A stretch of 35,632 nucleotides of DNA, from contig CAMQVI010000013.1 of assembly GCA_947038195.1 (NCBI GenBank), positions 1 through 35,632 of the forward strand, read 5' to 3'. Every line of letters begins with the position of its first letter. Within the stretch, counting starts at the first letter, position 1. Source of the DNA: an uncultured Brevinema sp. GTDB lineage: Bacteria > Spirochaetota > Brevinematia > Brevinematales > Brevinemataceae. The translations under genes were made by a program, and so were the position numbers. The notes below the pieces were generated by a model that worked only from the letters and a program-made list of their open reading frames with translations, ran no database searches and was not told the origin of the DNA. Shown piece by piece: positions 25,780 to 34,401 of this stretch.

Positions 25780-26685
25780 ATGGATAAAAAAGTTTTGGTA
25801 ATAGGTAGTCTTAATATAGACTTAGTCGTTAAAGTGGATAGATTTCACCAAGAGGGAGAGACCATATTGGGAAAAGAGCTATTAACTCTTATAGGTGGGA
25901 AGGGAGCTAATCAGGCTTCAGCTGCTGCATTACAAGATATTCCTACTACTTTATGGGGATATGTGGGAGAAGATAGTTTTTCATCTCATATTATGGATAC
26001 GATTAAAAAAGATACGGCTATTGATCTTTTTGTAAAAAACACCCCTAATTCTACAGGAACAGCCTTAATAGAAACAGACCTTACAGGGAAAAATAGGATA
26101 GTAGTCATTGCTGGTGCTAATGGGGATTTTACGGTAGATAAGGCTAAAGAAAATATCGATATAATAAATAACTATGATATTATTGTACTCCAATTCGAAA
26201 TTCCTATGCCTACGATAACATATCTTATTCAAGAAAGTGCACGAAGACAAAAAACGGTTATTGTAAATCCAGCTCCTGCTTTATTTATTCCAGATGATAT
26301 TCTAGAAAAAATAGATTATCTCACCCCCAATGAACATGAATTAGCGATTCTCACTAATATGCCTACAGATACCATGGACGAGATTAAAAAAGCAGCTAAA
26401 GTGCTTTTAGGTAAAGGGGTGAAAAATATTATCGTTACTTTAGGAGATAAAGGAGCCTATGGCTTAAACGAAATAGAAGAACACGAAGTACCTTGTCGAG
26501 AGTCTCTCGTTGTAGATACTACAGGGGCGGGAGATGCGTATACTGGGGGATTTGCTGCAGCTTTAGCTCAAAATTATCCTTTTTATGATGCTATGCTTTA
26601 TGCCAATAAAGGAGCCTCTATTAGTGTAACGAAACTAGGAGCTTTTAATTCTGCGGGATCTAGAGAAGAAATAAACAATTTATAA
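25780..26685 (+). CDS. rbsK: Ribokinase
   Basis: The 301-residue PfkB-family kinase phosphorylates ribose to ribose 5-phosphate with ATP in the cytoplasm. The N-terminal motif IGGKGANQA (38-46) and C-terminal DTTGAGDAYTGGF (246-258, catalytic Asp252) are complete, and GSLNIDLVVKVDRF near the start is typical of RbsK. I chose the ATG at 25780, with AAGGA eight bases upstream; an earlier in-frame ATG lies inside the operator. It is the first gene of an rbsKDACB operon, so the kinase should be induced with the transporter. The order resembles Bacillus rbsRKDACB, but here the regulator is divergent. Confidence 0.95.
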   Translation: MDKKVLVIGSLNIDLVVKVDRFHQEGETILGKELLTLIGGKGANQASAAALQDIPTTLWGYVGEDSFSSHIMDTIKKDTAIDLFVKNTPNSTGTALIETDLTGKNRIVVIAGANGDFTVDKAKENIDIINNYDIIVLQFEIPMPTITYLIQESARRQKTVIVNPAPALFIPDDILEKIDYLTPNEHELAILTNMPTDTMDEIKKAAKVLLGKGVKNIIVTLGDKGAYGLNEIEEHEVPCRESLVVDTTGAGDAYTGGFAAALAQNYPFYDAMLYANKGASISVTKLGAFNSAGSREEINNL

Positions 26686-26702
26686 AAAATAGAGAGAAAT
26701 AT

Positions 26703-27104
26703 ATGAAAAAAACAGTATTAATTAATTCAGAAATTTCTTCTGTTATTAGTAAAATGGGTCATACGGACTATATATGCATAGGAGATATGGGTTTACCTAT
26801 ACCTAATGGGGTACAACGTATTGACGTGGCTATTTCTAAAGGAAGTCCTTCTTTAGAACAAGTATTAAAAAATGTTCTTAGCGAAATGTGCGTAGAACAA
26901 ATTTTAATAGCCAATGAAGCCTCTAAAACTTTTGAAGATTTATGTAAAGATAGCATAAAAGAAGCACAAGAAAAAGAAGCACTCATTAAAAAATGTTCCC
27001 ATGAAGAATTTAAAAAATATTGCGCTAATGCAAAAGCTATTATTAGAACAGGAGAAGCGTCTCCCTATTATAATATTATTTTGTACTCAGGTGTTACATT
27101 CTAG
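26703..27104 (+). CDS. rbsD: D-ribose pyranase
   Basis: The 133-residue protein interconverts beta-pyranose and beta-furanose ribose, giving the furanose form that ribokinase uses. Catalytic His20 (MGHTDYICIGDMGLPIP) and Asp28 are present, along with the C-terminal IIRTGEASPYYNIILYSG, which supplies the conserved Tyr and Asn. The length matches the family. It sits 17 bases after rbsK and eight before rbsA. This neighbourhood makes the ribose assignment much firmer than for fucose mutarotase relatives. Confidence 0.95.
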   Translation: MKKTVLINSEISSVISKMGHTDYICIGDMGLPIPNGVQRIDVAISKGSPSLEQVLKNVLSEMCVEQILIANEASKTFEDLCKDSIKEAQEKEALIKKCSHEEFKKYCANAKAIIRTGEASPYYNIILYSGVTF

Positions 27105-27112
27105 GAGGATAT

Positions 27113-28606
27113 ATGTCTCAAAAAATATTAGCAATGAGTAATATTCACAAATCTTTTGGTTCTTTAGAAGTTTTAAAGGGTGTTCACCTAAATATTTATA
27201 GTGGTGAAGTAATGGCTTTGATGGGGGAGAATGGGGCTGGAAAATCCACGCTCATTAAGATTCTTGCTGGTATAGAGTTCCTTAACGAAGGAGAGATAAT
27301 TCTCCATGATTCAAAATACAAACCCACCTCTGTTTTAGATTCAGAAAAACAAGGAATAGTTGTTATTCACCAAGAATTAAATTTATTTGACGAATTAAAT
27401 GTTTTAGACAATGTTTTTTTTGGAAATGAACTGATGAAAAATGCCTTAGAGATTGATTATAATAAGCAAATAGAATCCTTAAATGAGATATTTAAAGTGC
27501 TTAATATTTCCATTCCTTACGACACCTTGGTTAAAGATTTATCTATAGGTCAAAAACAATTAATAGAAATCACTAAAGCCTTAAGAAAAAAAGCTAAAAT
27601 ATTAGTAATGGATGAGCCTACTTCTGCCTTAAGTGAAGATGAAATTGAAAATATATTTGCTGTAATTGAAACATTAAAAAAACAGGGTACGGCGATTGTG
27701 TATATTTCTCACCGTATGCAAGAAATATATCGTATCTGTGATAAGGTAACGATTCTTAGAGATGGTGCCTATTTCGGAGAACATTTATTAAAAGATTTAT
27801 CTGAGGATAAATTAATAGAATTAATGGTAGGACGTGAAGTAACAGACCCTTTCCCTTATTTAAAAGTAGAAGATCAAAAAGAATGGTTAAAAGTAGAAAA
27901 TCTTAATAGTGACTTTGTAAGAGATGTCAGTTTCACCCTTAAAAGAGGTGAAATATTGGGAGTAGGTGGTTTGATGGGCTCTGGTCGCACCTCCTTAGCT
28001 CATTTATTATATGGAACTTCCCCGATTAAAAGTGGAAGTATCCACCTTGATGGTAAAAAAATATCTATTACCCACCCAGAAGATGCTTTAAAGCATAACA
28101 TAGTCTATGTTTCTGAAGACAGAAAAGGTAATGGATTATGGCTAGATTTTTCTATTGGAAAAAATATCACCATGAGTGCTCTGAATTTATTTGTTAACAA
28201 GATGGGAAAGATAGACAATCTTAGAGAAAGCAATGCTATTAACGAATTTATGAAGTTGACTGGAGTAAAAGCATCTGATTCCGAAATCACTGTAAGCTCT
28301 CTCAGTGGAGGCAATCAACAAAAAGTAGCCATAGCGAGAGCTTTACTATTAGGGCCTATTGTTTTAATTTTAGATGAACCCACAAGAGGGATAGATATAG
28401 GAGCAAGAAGAGAAATCTACACTCTTATTAATGAGTTCAAGAGAAAAGGGGTGGCTGTTATTTTGATTTCTTCTGATATGCCTGAATTATTGTCTCTTAG
28501 CGACAGGGTTCTAGTGATGTCTGAAGGAAAAATGACAGGGATATTAGACTACGAAGAAAAAAGCCCTGAAAACATTATGAAATTAGCCGTAAACATAAAG
28601 GAGTAA
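27113..28606 (+). CDS. rbsA: Ribose ABC transporter, ATP-binding protein (two ABC domains)
   Basis: The 497-residue protein carries two fused nucleotide-binding domains and energises the ribose importer at the inner membrane. Domain 1 has Walker A GENGAGKST (38-46), a signature LSIGQKQ (143-149) and Walker B ILVMDEPTSA. Domain 2 has a degenerate Walker A, GLMGSGRTS, with Arg in place of Lys as usual in this class. Its LSGGNQQKV signature (396-404) and VLILDEPTRGID are intact. AGGAGG lies just before the start. The stop is two bases before rbsC. Confidence 0.95.
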   Translation: MSQKILAMSNIHKSFGSLEVLKGVHLNIYSGEVMALMGENGAGKSTLIKILAGIEFLNEGEIILHDSKYKPTSVLDSEKQGIVVIHQELNLFDELNVLDNVFFGNELMKNALEIDYNKQIESLNEIFKVLNISIPYDTLVKDLSIGQKQLIEITKALRKKAKILVMDEPTSALSEDEIENIFAVIETLKKQGTAIVYISHRMQEIYRICDKVTILRDGAYFGEHLLKDLSEDKLIELMVGREVTDPFPYLKVEDQKEWLKVENLNSDFVRDVSFTLKRGEILGVGGLMGSGRTSLAHLLYGTSPIKSGSIHLDGKKISITHPEDALKHNIVYVSEDRKGNGLWLDFSIGKNITMSALNLFVNKMGKIDNLRESNAINEFMKLTGVKASDSEITVSSLSGGNQQKVAIARALLLGPIVLILDEPTRGIDIGARREIYTLINEFKRKGVAVILISSDMPELLSLSDRVLVMSEGKMTGILDYEEKSPENIMKLAVNIKE

Positions 28607-28608
28607 CA

Positions 28609-29541
28609 ATGAATAAAAAAATTCTAAAGTATAATATGATAGTCCTAGGAGTTATTGCTCTAGGTATTATTATAGCTCTCTTAGAGCCACGCTTTTTTTC
28701 TCTTAACAATATGCTAAATGTATTTAGACAAACTTCTGTAAACGCCTTGATTGCAGCAGGGATGACTTTCGTTATTTTAACAGGAGGGATAGACTTATCT
28801 GTGGGATCTATTTTTGCCTTAAGTGCTACTATTGGTGCCTTGATGATGAAATTAGGTTTCGGAGTAGAAGTTTCTGTATTAGTAACCTTATTAGTAGGTG
28901 TTATTTTAGGAATGACTAATGGCATTCTTGTTGGGTATTTAAAACTACAAGCTTTTATTGCCACCCTCATTACGATGACCTTTGCAAGAGGATTGACCTA
29001 CATTGTCTCTAATGGGATTCCTGTTACGATGAACCAATCTATCAATGGGTTTGATCGCTATTCTTACATTGGTGGAGGGTACTTTCTTGGTATTCCTGTC
29101 CCTGTTATTGTAACAATGATTTTATACGCTATATGTTATTGGATATTAAAGCAAACCAAATTTGGGCGTTATACCTATGCCGTAGGCGACAATGAAAAAG
29201 CATCTGTTTTGGCAGGTATTAAAACAGAGAAGATAAAAGTTGTTATATATAGTATTTGTGGTTTCACCTCTGCCCTAGCAGCTTTAGTGTTGACTTCTCG
29301 CCTAGCATCAGCGCCTCCTACAGCAGGAACGGGCTATGAGCTAGATGCCATTGCTGCTGTTGTATTAGGAGGCACGTCTCTAAATGGGGGTAAAGGCTCT
29401 ATTTTGAAGACTTTATTAGGGGCTTTGATCATCTCTGTTTTAGCCAATATCCTTAATTTATTAAACGTATCATCTTACTACCAAATGCTCACAAAAGCCT
29501 TAGTTATTTTATTAGCAGTAGTAGGACATAAAAAAACATAA
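28609..29541 (+). CDS. rbsC: Ribose ABC transporter permease
   Basis: The 310-residue product is an inner-membrane permease of the BPD_transp_2 type, with about eight to ten hydrophobic segments. Family motifs include GMTFVILTGGIDLSVGSIFA, GNEKASVLAGI-like DNEKASVLAGI, and the late EAA-like LDAIAAVVLGGTSLNGGKGS. It forms the ribose channel with RbsA. AAGGAG precedes the start, and translation is likely coupled to rbsA, whose stop codon lies two bases upstream. Confidence 0.95.
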   Translation: MNKKILKYNMIVLGVIALGIIIALLEPRFFSLNNMLNVFRQTSVNALIAAGMTFVILTGGIDLSVGSIFALSATIGALMMKLGFGVEVSVLVTLLVGVILGMTNGILVGYLKLQAFIATLITMTFARGLTYIVSNGIPVTMNQSINGFDRYSYIGGGYFLGIPVPVIVTMILYAICYWILKQTKFGRYTYAVGDNEKASVLAGIKTEKIKVVIYSICGFTSALAALVLTSRLASAPPTAGTGYELDAIAAVVLGGTSLNGGKGSILKTLLGALIISVLANILNLLNVSSYYQMLTKALVILLAVVGHKKT

Positions 29542-29568
29542 AAAAACATTATTCATTAGGAGTATAAA

Positions 29569-30444
29569 ATGAAAAATTTTTTAGTAAGCCTTACAGCACT
29601 TGTAATCTTAGGAGCTTGTGGGCAAGGTACTGAATCTAAAGAAAGTATTGGATTAGTAGTATCTACATTAAACAACCCTTTCTTTGTTGAATTACAAGAA
29701 GGAGCAGTAGCCAAAGCTGAAGAAGCTGGTTACAAAATAGTCACCCTAGATTCCCAAAATGACACAGCAAAAGAACTAGCTAATATTGAAGATCTTATTT
29801 CTAGACAAGTAAGTGTGATTCTTGTGAATCCTGTGGATAGTGATTCCTCTGCACGTGCTGCCCAATTAGCTATAAAAGCTGGTATTCCTGTAATTTCTTT
29901 GGATAGAAATTTAAATAATACAGCTACTATTAGTCATATTGCTTCAGATAATAAAGCTGGAGGTAAAATGGCTGCTCAATTAGTAGGAGAATTACTTGCT
30001 GATGGAGAAGAAGTTCTAGTATTAGAAGGTATCCCAGGAACCTCTGCCGCCAATGATAGAGGACAAGGTTTTACGGAAGAGGCTAAAGTGTTAGGTCTTA
30101 ACATTGTAGCTAAACAAACGGCTAATTTTGATCGTTCCCAAGGTTTAAGCGTTACAGAAAATTTACTCCAAGTGTACCCCAATGCTAAAGCTATCTTTGC
30201 TCACAATGACGAAATGGCATTGGGTGCTCAAAGAGCTGTAGCTGATGCTGGTAAAGAAATCATTATTATAGGTTTTGATGCTACCCCTGATGCTGTGCAA
30301 GCAGTTTCAGATAAAATAATAACAGCTACCATCGCCCAACAACCCAAACTTATTGGTTCAAAAGGGGTAGAAAATGCTATTAAAATAATCTTAAAAGAAG
30401 ATATTTCTGCTAATGTTCCCATAGAATTAAAACTCGTTAAATAA
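29569..30444 (+). CDS. rbsB: Ribose-binding lipoprotein of the ABC transporter
   Basis: The 291-residue product has a lipoprotein signal peptide ending LGAC (Cys17), so the binding protein is membrane-anchored rather than free in the periplasm. The mature domain has GLVVSTLNNPFFVELQEGA, GIPVISLDRNLNN, and AIFAHNDEMALGAQRAVADA with IIIGFDATPDAVQAV, all close to the classical RbsB fold. It ends the operon before a hairpin terminator. Ribose is the likely ligand from context; related sugars remain possible. Confidence 0.93.
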   Translation: MKNFLVSLTALVILGACGQGTESKESIGLVVSTLNNPFFVELQEGAVAKAEEAGYKIVTLDSQNDTAKELANIEDLISRQVSVILVNPVDSDSSARAAQLAIKAGIPVISLDRNLNNTATISHIASDNKAGGKMAAQLVGELLADGEEVLVLEGIPGTSAANDRGQGFTEEAKVLGLNIVAKQTANFDRSQGLSVTENLLQVYPNAKAIFAHNDEMALGAQRAVADAGKEIIIIGFDATPDAVQAVSDKIITATIAQQPKLIGSKGVENAIKIILKEDISANVPIELKLVK

Positions 30445-30488
30445 ACAATAAGCCTCATTAAATAAGCTTAAGGCTCATTTAACAATCT

Positions 30489-30526
30489 AAAAAACCCTCC
30501 GAGTAACACTACTTTGGAGGGGTTTT
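30489..30526 (+). terminator. Terminator of the rbs operon
   Basis: AAAACCCTCC and GGAGGGGTTTT form a stem around a 15-base loop, ending in a T-rich run. A weaker AAGCCT/AGGCT hairpin precedes it at about 30450-30475. Confidence 0.8.
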
Positions 30527-30753
30527 CTTTCTTTTATCTATAAACAGTCTATCTTTTAAATGTCTCAAATCATATTTACAATAGAGATTTTCATCTATAA
30601 ACCATAAAAGTCTATAAACCACTTAACTTTGAATCTCTCAATTCATATTCATGATAGAGTAATCACTCTTCTAACAATCTTCCCTCATATCTTTTGAACT
30701 ATCTCAATTTATGAGTAGCTATTTTTGTGCCAATTTCAAATCAGAGCAAGGGA
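30527..30753. repeat. Non-coding gap with degenerate repeats
   Basis: No coding frame is seen. A 24-base unit at 30563-30586 (TCTCAAATCATATTTACAAT followed by AGAG) recurs at 30636-30659 with 20 of 24 bases identical. A shorter version lies near 30702. TCTATAAAC also occurs several times between 30538 and 30619. Origin unknown. Confidence 0.5.
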
Positions 30754-31401
30754 TTATTTAATCCCAAACCCCTTTAAGTGGTCATCTAGTATATTAGAAA
30801 AAGCCTCAAGATGATTGTAAGCGAAGAAGGCCATTTGTTGAATTTCTTGTACATTTTCAGGGTCTAAATTGTAAGAAATTTCTTTTATTTCTCTTTGTTC
30901 CTTATAAGAATAAATGATACTCATTTCTATATTTTTATAATAAGTTCCAGCTAAAATCGCTAGTAAACTACTAGGATCTCCCACGATAAAAATATCTTTT
31001 GATTTGTTTTCGATCTCTTCCTGAGATAAAGGTAACATAATTTGAGTTGAAGGTGTTTTTATCCAAATTTTTGCACTAAAGAGATTATCAGGCATTTGGG
31101 AGAAGTGTAAAAATAGGGGGGCAGGCACATAAAAATCAGCTAAGTCGTTTAAAATCATGTCCATTTGAGCTTTGTCTAATTTATTGGTTTTTCTAAACTC
31201 ATCGAAGAATTGTGATAGAGCACCTATTTCAATCCAGCCCATGCTCATTTGGATGGGAGCATCTCTAGAGATTGCGTAAGAATATTGAATCTTTAAGGAG
31301 TCTACTTTATGTATCTTGTGAGCATAAGGGAAAGGTAATTCTTGTGCTTGAGTAGGAAGTCCCCCCCAAAAAATCAACACTAATAATATTATTGTTCTCA
31401 T
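30754..31401 (-). CDS. Exported protein of unknown function
   Basis: The 215-residue product has a clear signal peptide (MRTIILLVLIFWGGLPTQAQ, cleavage near AQ) and no further membrane segment, so it should be periplasmic or outer-membrane-associated. The mature part is mixed alpha/beta in appearance, with GWIEIGALSQFFDEF, FYVPAPLFLHFSQMPDNLFS and a late helix VQEIQQMAFFAYNHLEAF. I do not recognise a family. AAAGGGG lies seven bases before the start, so the gene is well set for translation. The pentapeptide-repeat gene lies 76 bases upstream on the same strand. Confidence 0.7.
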   Translation of the reverse strand: MRTIILLVLIFWGGLPTQAQELPFPYAHKIHKVDSLKIQYSYAISRDAPIQMSMGWIEIGALSQFFDEFRKTNKLDKAQMDMILNDLADFYVPAPLFLHFSQMPDNLFSAKIWIKTPSTQIMLPLSQEEIENKSKDIFIVGDPSSLLAILAGTYYKNIEMSIIYSYKEQREIKEISYNLDPENVQEIQQMAFFAYNHLEAFSNILDDHLKGFGIK

Positions 31402-31477
31402 TTATGTGCCCCTTTATTCATACGCACCTTTATGTTTATGTCTTTTTTCGTTTTGATTTAAAGGATCACCGCTTTTC

Positions 31478-32275
31478 TTAAAATTTTATTAACATAGTTC
31501 CTTTTTGTTCTGTTAGTTCCAAGTAATCTTCCCAATGGGCTTTTCCCGATGTAAGGTTATTCAAGTACTCCATAAAAGGCAGTAAGTTTATCTTAAAAAC
31601 AGATCTATATAAATAAATATTTTGATGAAAGGTAATATCCCAATAACCTATATCGTTCGCGAACGTAGTATTTACAAATTTAACGTCTTTATGAAAGGTG
31701 CTAAAACTAAAGTCCACATGTTGATGAAAAGTGCCACCACTAAAATCAATAGTATCTGTAAAAATAGTATTAAAAAATTTAGCTTCTTCCATAAAAACAG
31801 CACAAACATATTTAGTATCTTTTACAAAGGTAACTCCGCTAAAATTAGCATTTTGGACAAAAGTGCTAAATCCAAAATTAACACCCTCCGCAAAGGTAGC
31901 CCCTACATAAGTACAAGTAGTACTAACATAAACAACAGCCCCTGTAAATTTAATGATACCAAAATAAACTTCTTCTTTAAAAGTAATGCTTCCGAAATCA
32001 GCATATTTATTAAAAACAGCCTCACTAAAATCAATGGCATAAGGACATACTATATTATAATCGTCCCCTCTTTCTGTGACCCCTAATCTCTGTAAAATAT
32101 CATGGAAATCAAAATTAAAATCGATAGATCCAGCATCCTTAAAACCACTCATATTAAGAGTTAGCTTACTGTCTGGGACATCAGTAACTTCACATATTTC
32201 TCTAAACAGGACTCTTTGTTGCTCCAAATCATCTAAAAACCACTGGATTAGCTCATCTATACCGCTCTTTTCCAT
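31478..32275 (-). CDS. Pentapeptide-repeat (Pentapeptide_3-like) protein
   Basis: The 265-residue product has no signal peptide. From about residue 90 it is a tandem array of 11-residue units of the form (T/V)F-x3-(V/A)-x-(F/Y)-x3, for example TFAEGVNFGFS, TFVQNANFSGV, TFHQHVDFSFS and TFHKDVKFVNT, with about ten copies and one 7-residue irregularity. Alternating TF and xF positions every five or six residues fit the right-handed quadrilateral beta-helix of pentapeptide-repeat proteins. The N-terminal 80 residues form a separate, acidic, mostly helical region. GGAGG five bases before the ATG at 32275 decides the start; a longer frame to 32302 lacks such a site. The function is unknown. Confidence 0.8.
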   Translation of the reverse strand: MEKSGIDELIQWFLDDLEQQRVLFREICEVTDVPDSKLTLNMSGFKDAGSIDFNFDFHDILQRLGVTERGDDYNIVCPYAIDFSEAVFNKYADFGSITFKEEVYFGIIKFTGAVVYVSTTCTYVGATFAEGVNFGFSTFVQNANFSGVTFVKDTKYVCAVFMEEAKFFNTIFTDTIDFSGGTFHQHVDFSFSTFHKDVKFVNTTFANDIGYWDITFHQNIYLYRSVFKINLLPFMEYLNNLTSGKAHWEDYLELTEQKGTMLIKF

Positions 32276-32302
32276 CTCGCCTCCAAACCACTTCTTGGGC
32301 AA

Positions 32303-32572
32303 TACTGCTTTAAAAAGTACTCACACCTTATTTTTAATATATAATATACTATACTATATTTCACTTCATATATCAATCAAAAAATCCAATATCTCTGACT
32401 ATTTTAGAACCCCATCTATCCATTCTAAAGCTATGTTATAAACACAGTATAGCGACAATAATTAAATGTGTAAAGTAATATATTTAGAGTCTTACTAATC
32501 TAAATTAGATTGTATAAAATAGAGATATTAAAGATAATTTTCAAACTATAAGTCCCCTCAAAAACACACCTA
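32303..32572. other. AT-rich gap upstream of the small exported protein gene
   Basis: No gene is visible. The stretch includes a perfect 15-base palindrome, AATCTAA-A-TTAGATT (32497-32511), about 60 bases before the next promoter, which may be an operator. Otherwise I see nothing specific. Confidence 0.4.
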
Positions 32573-32601
32573 TTGACAAATGAGCATTATATATATATTA
32601 T
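32573..32601 (+). promoter_or_regulatory. Strong promoter of the small exported protein gene
   Basis: A perfect TTGACA (32573-32578), 17 bases, then TATTAT (32596-32601), followed by a ribosome site AAAGGGAG before 32664. It is the closest to consensus in the window. Confidence 0.75.
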
Positions 32602-32663
32602 ATATATGCTTGGAAATATTATATAATTAATAATTGCAAAAATTTTACTAAAGGGAGTCTGGA

Positions 32664-33212
32664 ATGAAAAGACTTTTATTATTATTTTTAGTTCTTTTTA
32701 CTGTTCAAAAGAACTACGCTGTAACACCGAATCACGGTTTACAAGTATACGGATTATTAGGATATGGATCAGGAGCAGCCTTCCAAATAGGTGGAGGTAT
32801 CGGTTATACGGCTACGTGGGCTCAAAAAGCAGATACAGAAGTCCCTATAGGACATCAACTGACTACAGACTCACAGCTTATTTTCACCATGTATGGAACA
32901 GGTTTACAATGGAACACCTTTACGACTTATGGACTTGAATTAACATTACCTGAAAATCTTTATTTAACAGTGGACTTTTTTGGATTTGGGCTTGGACTCA
33001 AAACAGGATTCGAATCTTACAACACAGGCTTAACATTTATTGTAGGATTACCAGGATTGCAACTACATTGGGAGCAATTATATTTCGCTTGGAGAAATAA
33101 CTACATTGCAAGTACAGACGCTTATTTAGCTGAATATAAAACCTACATAGCAATAGGTGTCGATCTTACCAAATACCTCCCCACCAAAAACAAAAAATCC
33201 TATGCTAGATAG
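32664..33212 (+). CDS. Exported, probably outer-membrane, protein of unknown function
   Basis: The 182-residue product has a signal peptide (MKRLLLLFLVLFTVQKNYA). The mature part is rich in glycine and aromatic residues in alternating patterns, for example LGYGSGAAFQIGGGIGYTAT, NLYLTVDFFGFGLGLKTGF and YIAIGVDLTKYL. This suggests a small beta-barrel of about eight strands, but the C-terminus (KKSYAR) lacks the usual terminal aromatic residue. I do not recognise the family. The near-consensus promoter and strong ribosome site suggest high expression. Confidence 0.65.
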   Translation: MKRLLLLFLVLFTVQKNYAVTPNHGLQVYGLLGYGSGAAFQIGGGIGYTATWAQKADTEVPIGHQLTTDSQLIFTMYGTGLQWNTFTTYGLELTLPENLYLTVDFFGFGLGLKTGFESYNTGLTFIVGLPGLQLHWEQLYFAWRNNYIASTDAYLAEYKTYIAIGVDLTKYLPTKNKKSYAR

Positions 33213-33236
33213 TTTTATCTAAAATATCCAGATATT

Positions 33237-33294
33237 AAAAAGCCATCCTTATAATAGGGCAGTCACTCCCCGTACCCGTATGGGTATGGCTTTT
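33237..33294 (+). terminator. Long stem-loop after the small exported protein gene
   Basis: AAAAGCCAT and ATGGCTTTT close a 40-base loop that contains an inner hairpin, TACCC-GTAT-GGGTA (33273-33286). The outer stem ends in T residues. Confidence 0.55.
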
Positions 33295-33357
33295 CACGTG
33301 TCACTAGGGGATATGGATAAAATGTGAAAAATAGAGTGAATAAACAATGTAAATATC

Positions 33358-33386
33358 TTGATTATGTGCTATCATTTAAAGATAGT
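33358..33386 (+). promoter_or_regulatory. Possible promoter of the dehydrogenase gene
   Basis: TTGATT and GATAGT are 17 bases apart; the -10 element is weak. The start lies 41 bases further on. Confidence 0.4.
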
Positions 33387-33427
33387 AAACAAAATATTGT
33401 TACAAAAATATTTTTAAGGAAGATAAA

Positions 33428-34216
33428 ATGATTGTAAAAGATAAAATCGCCTTAGTTACGGCGAGCTCCAGAGGTATTGGACTATCCTGCGTACAAACAC
33501 TAGCCAAAAACGGTGCCAAAGTATACCTAGCTGGTTTCGAAATGGACAAAGGACAAGAAGAAGTCGATAAACTAAAAAAAGAGGGTTTCCAAGCCGAAGC
33601 CATCTTCTTCGATGCTACGGATATAGCTGGTTATACTACCATGATAGATACCGTCATAAAAAACGAAGGGAAACTAGATATTCTCGTGAATAATTTTGGC
33701 ACCACGAATGTCAAATACGATAAAGATCTCCTTGAAGGCGATAGCGAACAGTTTTTTCAAATATTAAATAAAAATATAGCCAGTGTCTATTATTCCTGTA
33801 AATATGCTATCCCCCACATGAAAATACAAAAAAGTGGCTCAATCATTAATATCTCCTCTATTGGTGGAGCGGTGCCCGATACTTCTCGTTTAGCTTACGG
33901 AGCAGCCAAAGCAGCCATTAACCATTTGACCCAATCCATCGCAATACAATATGCCGACCATAATGTTCGATGTAATGCCGTATTACCGGGATTCATCGCT
34001 ACCGATGCCGCTATGAATAATATGTCCCCAGAATTTTTAGAAATGTTCCTTGCCAATGTCCCCCTCAATAGAGTAGGGGCTCCAGAGGATATTTCCAATG
34101 CCGTCTTGTTTTTAGCCAGTGAGCTATCTTCTTATATGACAGGGGAGTTATTAGAAGTAGCAGGTGGGTTTGGTAAACCTACCCCCATTTATTCTTTTAT
34201 AAAAAATAAGGGTTAA
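33428..34216 (+). CDS. Short-chain dehydrogenase, 7-alpha-hydroxysteroid-dehydrogenase-like
   Basis: The 262-residue product is a classical SDR. The cofactor motif is TASSRGIG (11-18), followed by NNFG at 88-91. Probable catalytic residues are Asn116, Ser144, Tyr157 and Lys161 (YGAAK). Beyond the general fold, LVNNFGTTNVKYDKDL, AIPHM, VPDTSRLAYGAAKAAINHLT, RCNAVLPGFIATDAAMNNMS and FLANVPLNRVGAPEDISNAV resemble, from memory, clostridial 7-alpha-hydroxysteroid dehydrogenase, which is also 262 residues long. That enzyme oxidises bile acids at C7. The acidic Glu38 and Asp40 after beta-strand 2 may favour NAD over NADP. Other SDR substrates remain possible. GGAAG precedes the start. The gene seems to be transcribed alone and ends at a hairpin. 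Confidence 0.8.
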   Translation: MIVKDKIALVTASSRGIGLSCVQTLAKNGAKVYLAGFEMDKGQEEVDKLKKEGFQAEAIFFDATDIAGYTTMIDTVIKNEGKLDILVNNFGTTNVKYDKDLLEGDSEQFFQILNKNIASVYYSCKYAIPHMKIQKSGSIINISSIGGAVPDTSRLAYGAAKAAINHLTQSIAIQYADHNVRCNAVLPGFIATDAAMNNMSPEFLEMFLANVPLNRVGAPEDISNAVLFLASELSSYMTGELLEVAGGFGKPTPIYSFIKNKG

Positions 34217-34280
34217 TCCCTCTCGGCTAGTCATCCCATGGATAATTATCCTCGGCTAGCCCCCCTTATAATTTTCAATT

Positions 34281-34317
34281 AAAAAAAGCTTTTTCTTTTT
34301 ATGGAAAGAGCTTTTTT
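34281..34317 (+). terminator. Terminator after the dehydrogenase gene
   Basis: AAAAAAGCTTTTTC and GGAAAGAGCTTTTTT form a stem with one bulge, ending in a T run. Between the gene and this hairpin, CTCGGCTAG occurs twice, 27 bases apart. Confidence 0.7.
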
Positions 34318-34346
34318 ATTATAATAATTATAATAAAAAATTTGTA

Positions 34347-34374
34347 TTGGCAGAATATAGTCCTATAGTATAAT
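34347..34374 (+). promoter_or_regulatory. Promoter leading into a truncated plus-strand frame
   Basis: TTGGCA (34347-34352), 16 bases, then a perfect TATAAT (34369-34374). A very strong ribosome site, AGGAAGGGGGAG, follows at 34384-34395, ahead of ATG 34402. Confidence 0.65.
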
Positions 34375-34401
34375 GAATAATATAGGAAGGGGGAGATATT
34401 T

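Noticed and set aside
30527-30720. Possible CRISPR array
   Set aside because: The repeats are degenerate, irregularly spaced and few, and no cas genes are present.
31622-32086. 154-codon plus-strand frame opposite the pentapeptide-repeat gene
   Set aside because: Its repetitive lysine- and serine-rich product mirrors the 33-base repeats on the other strand; no promoter or ribosome site.
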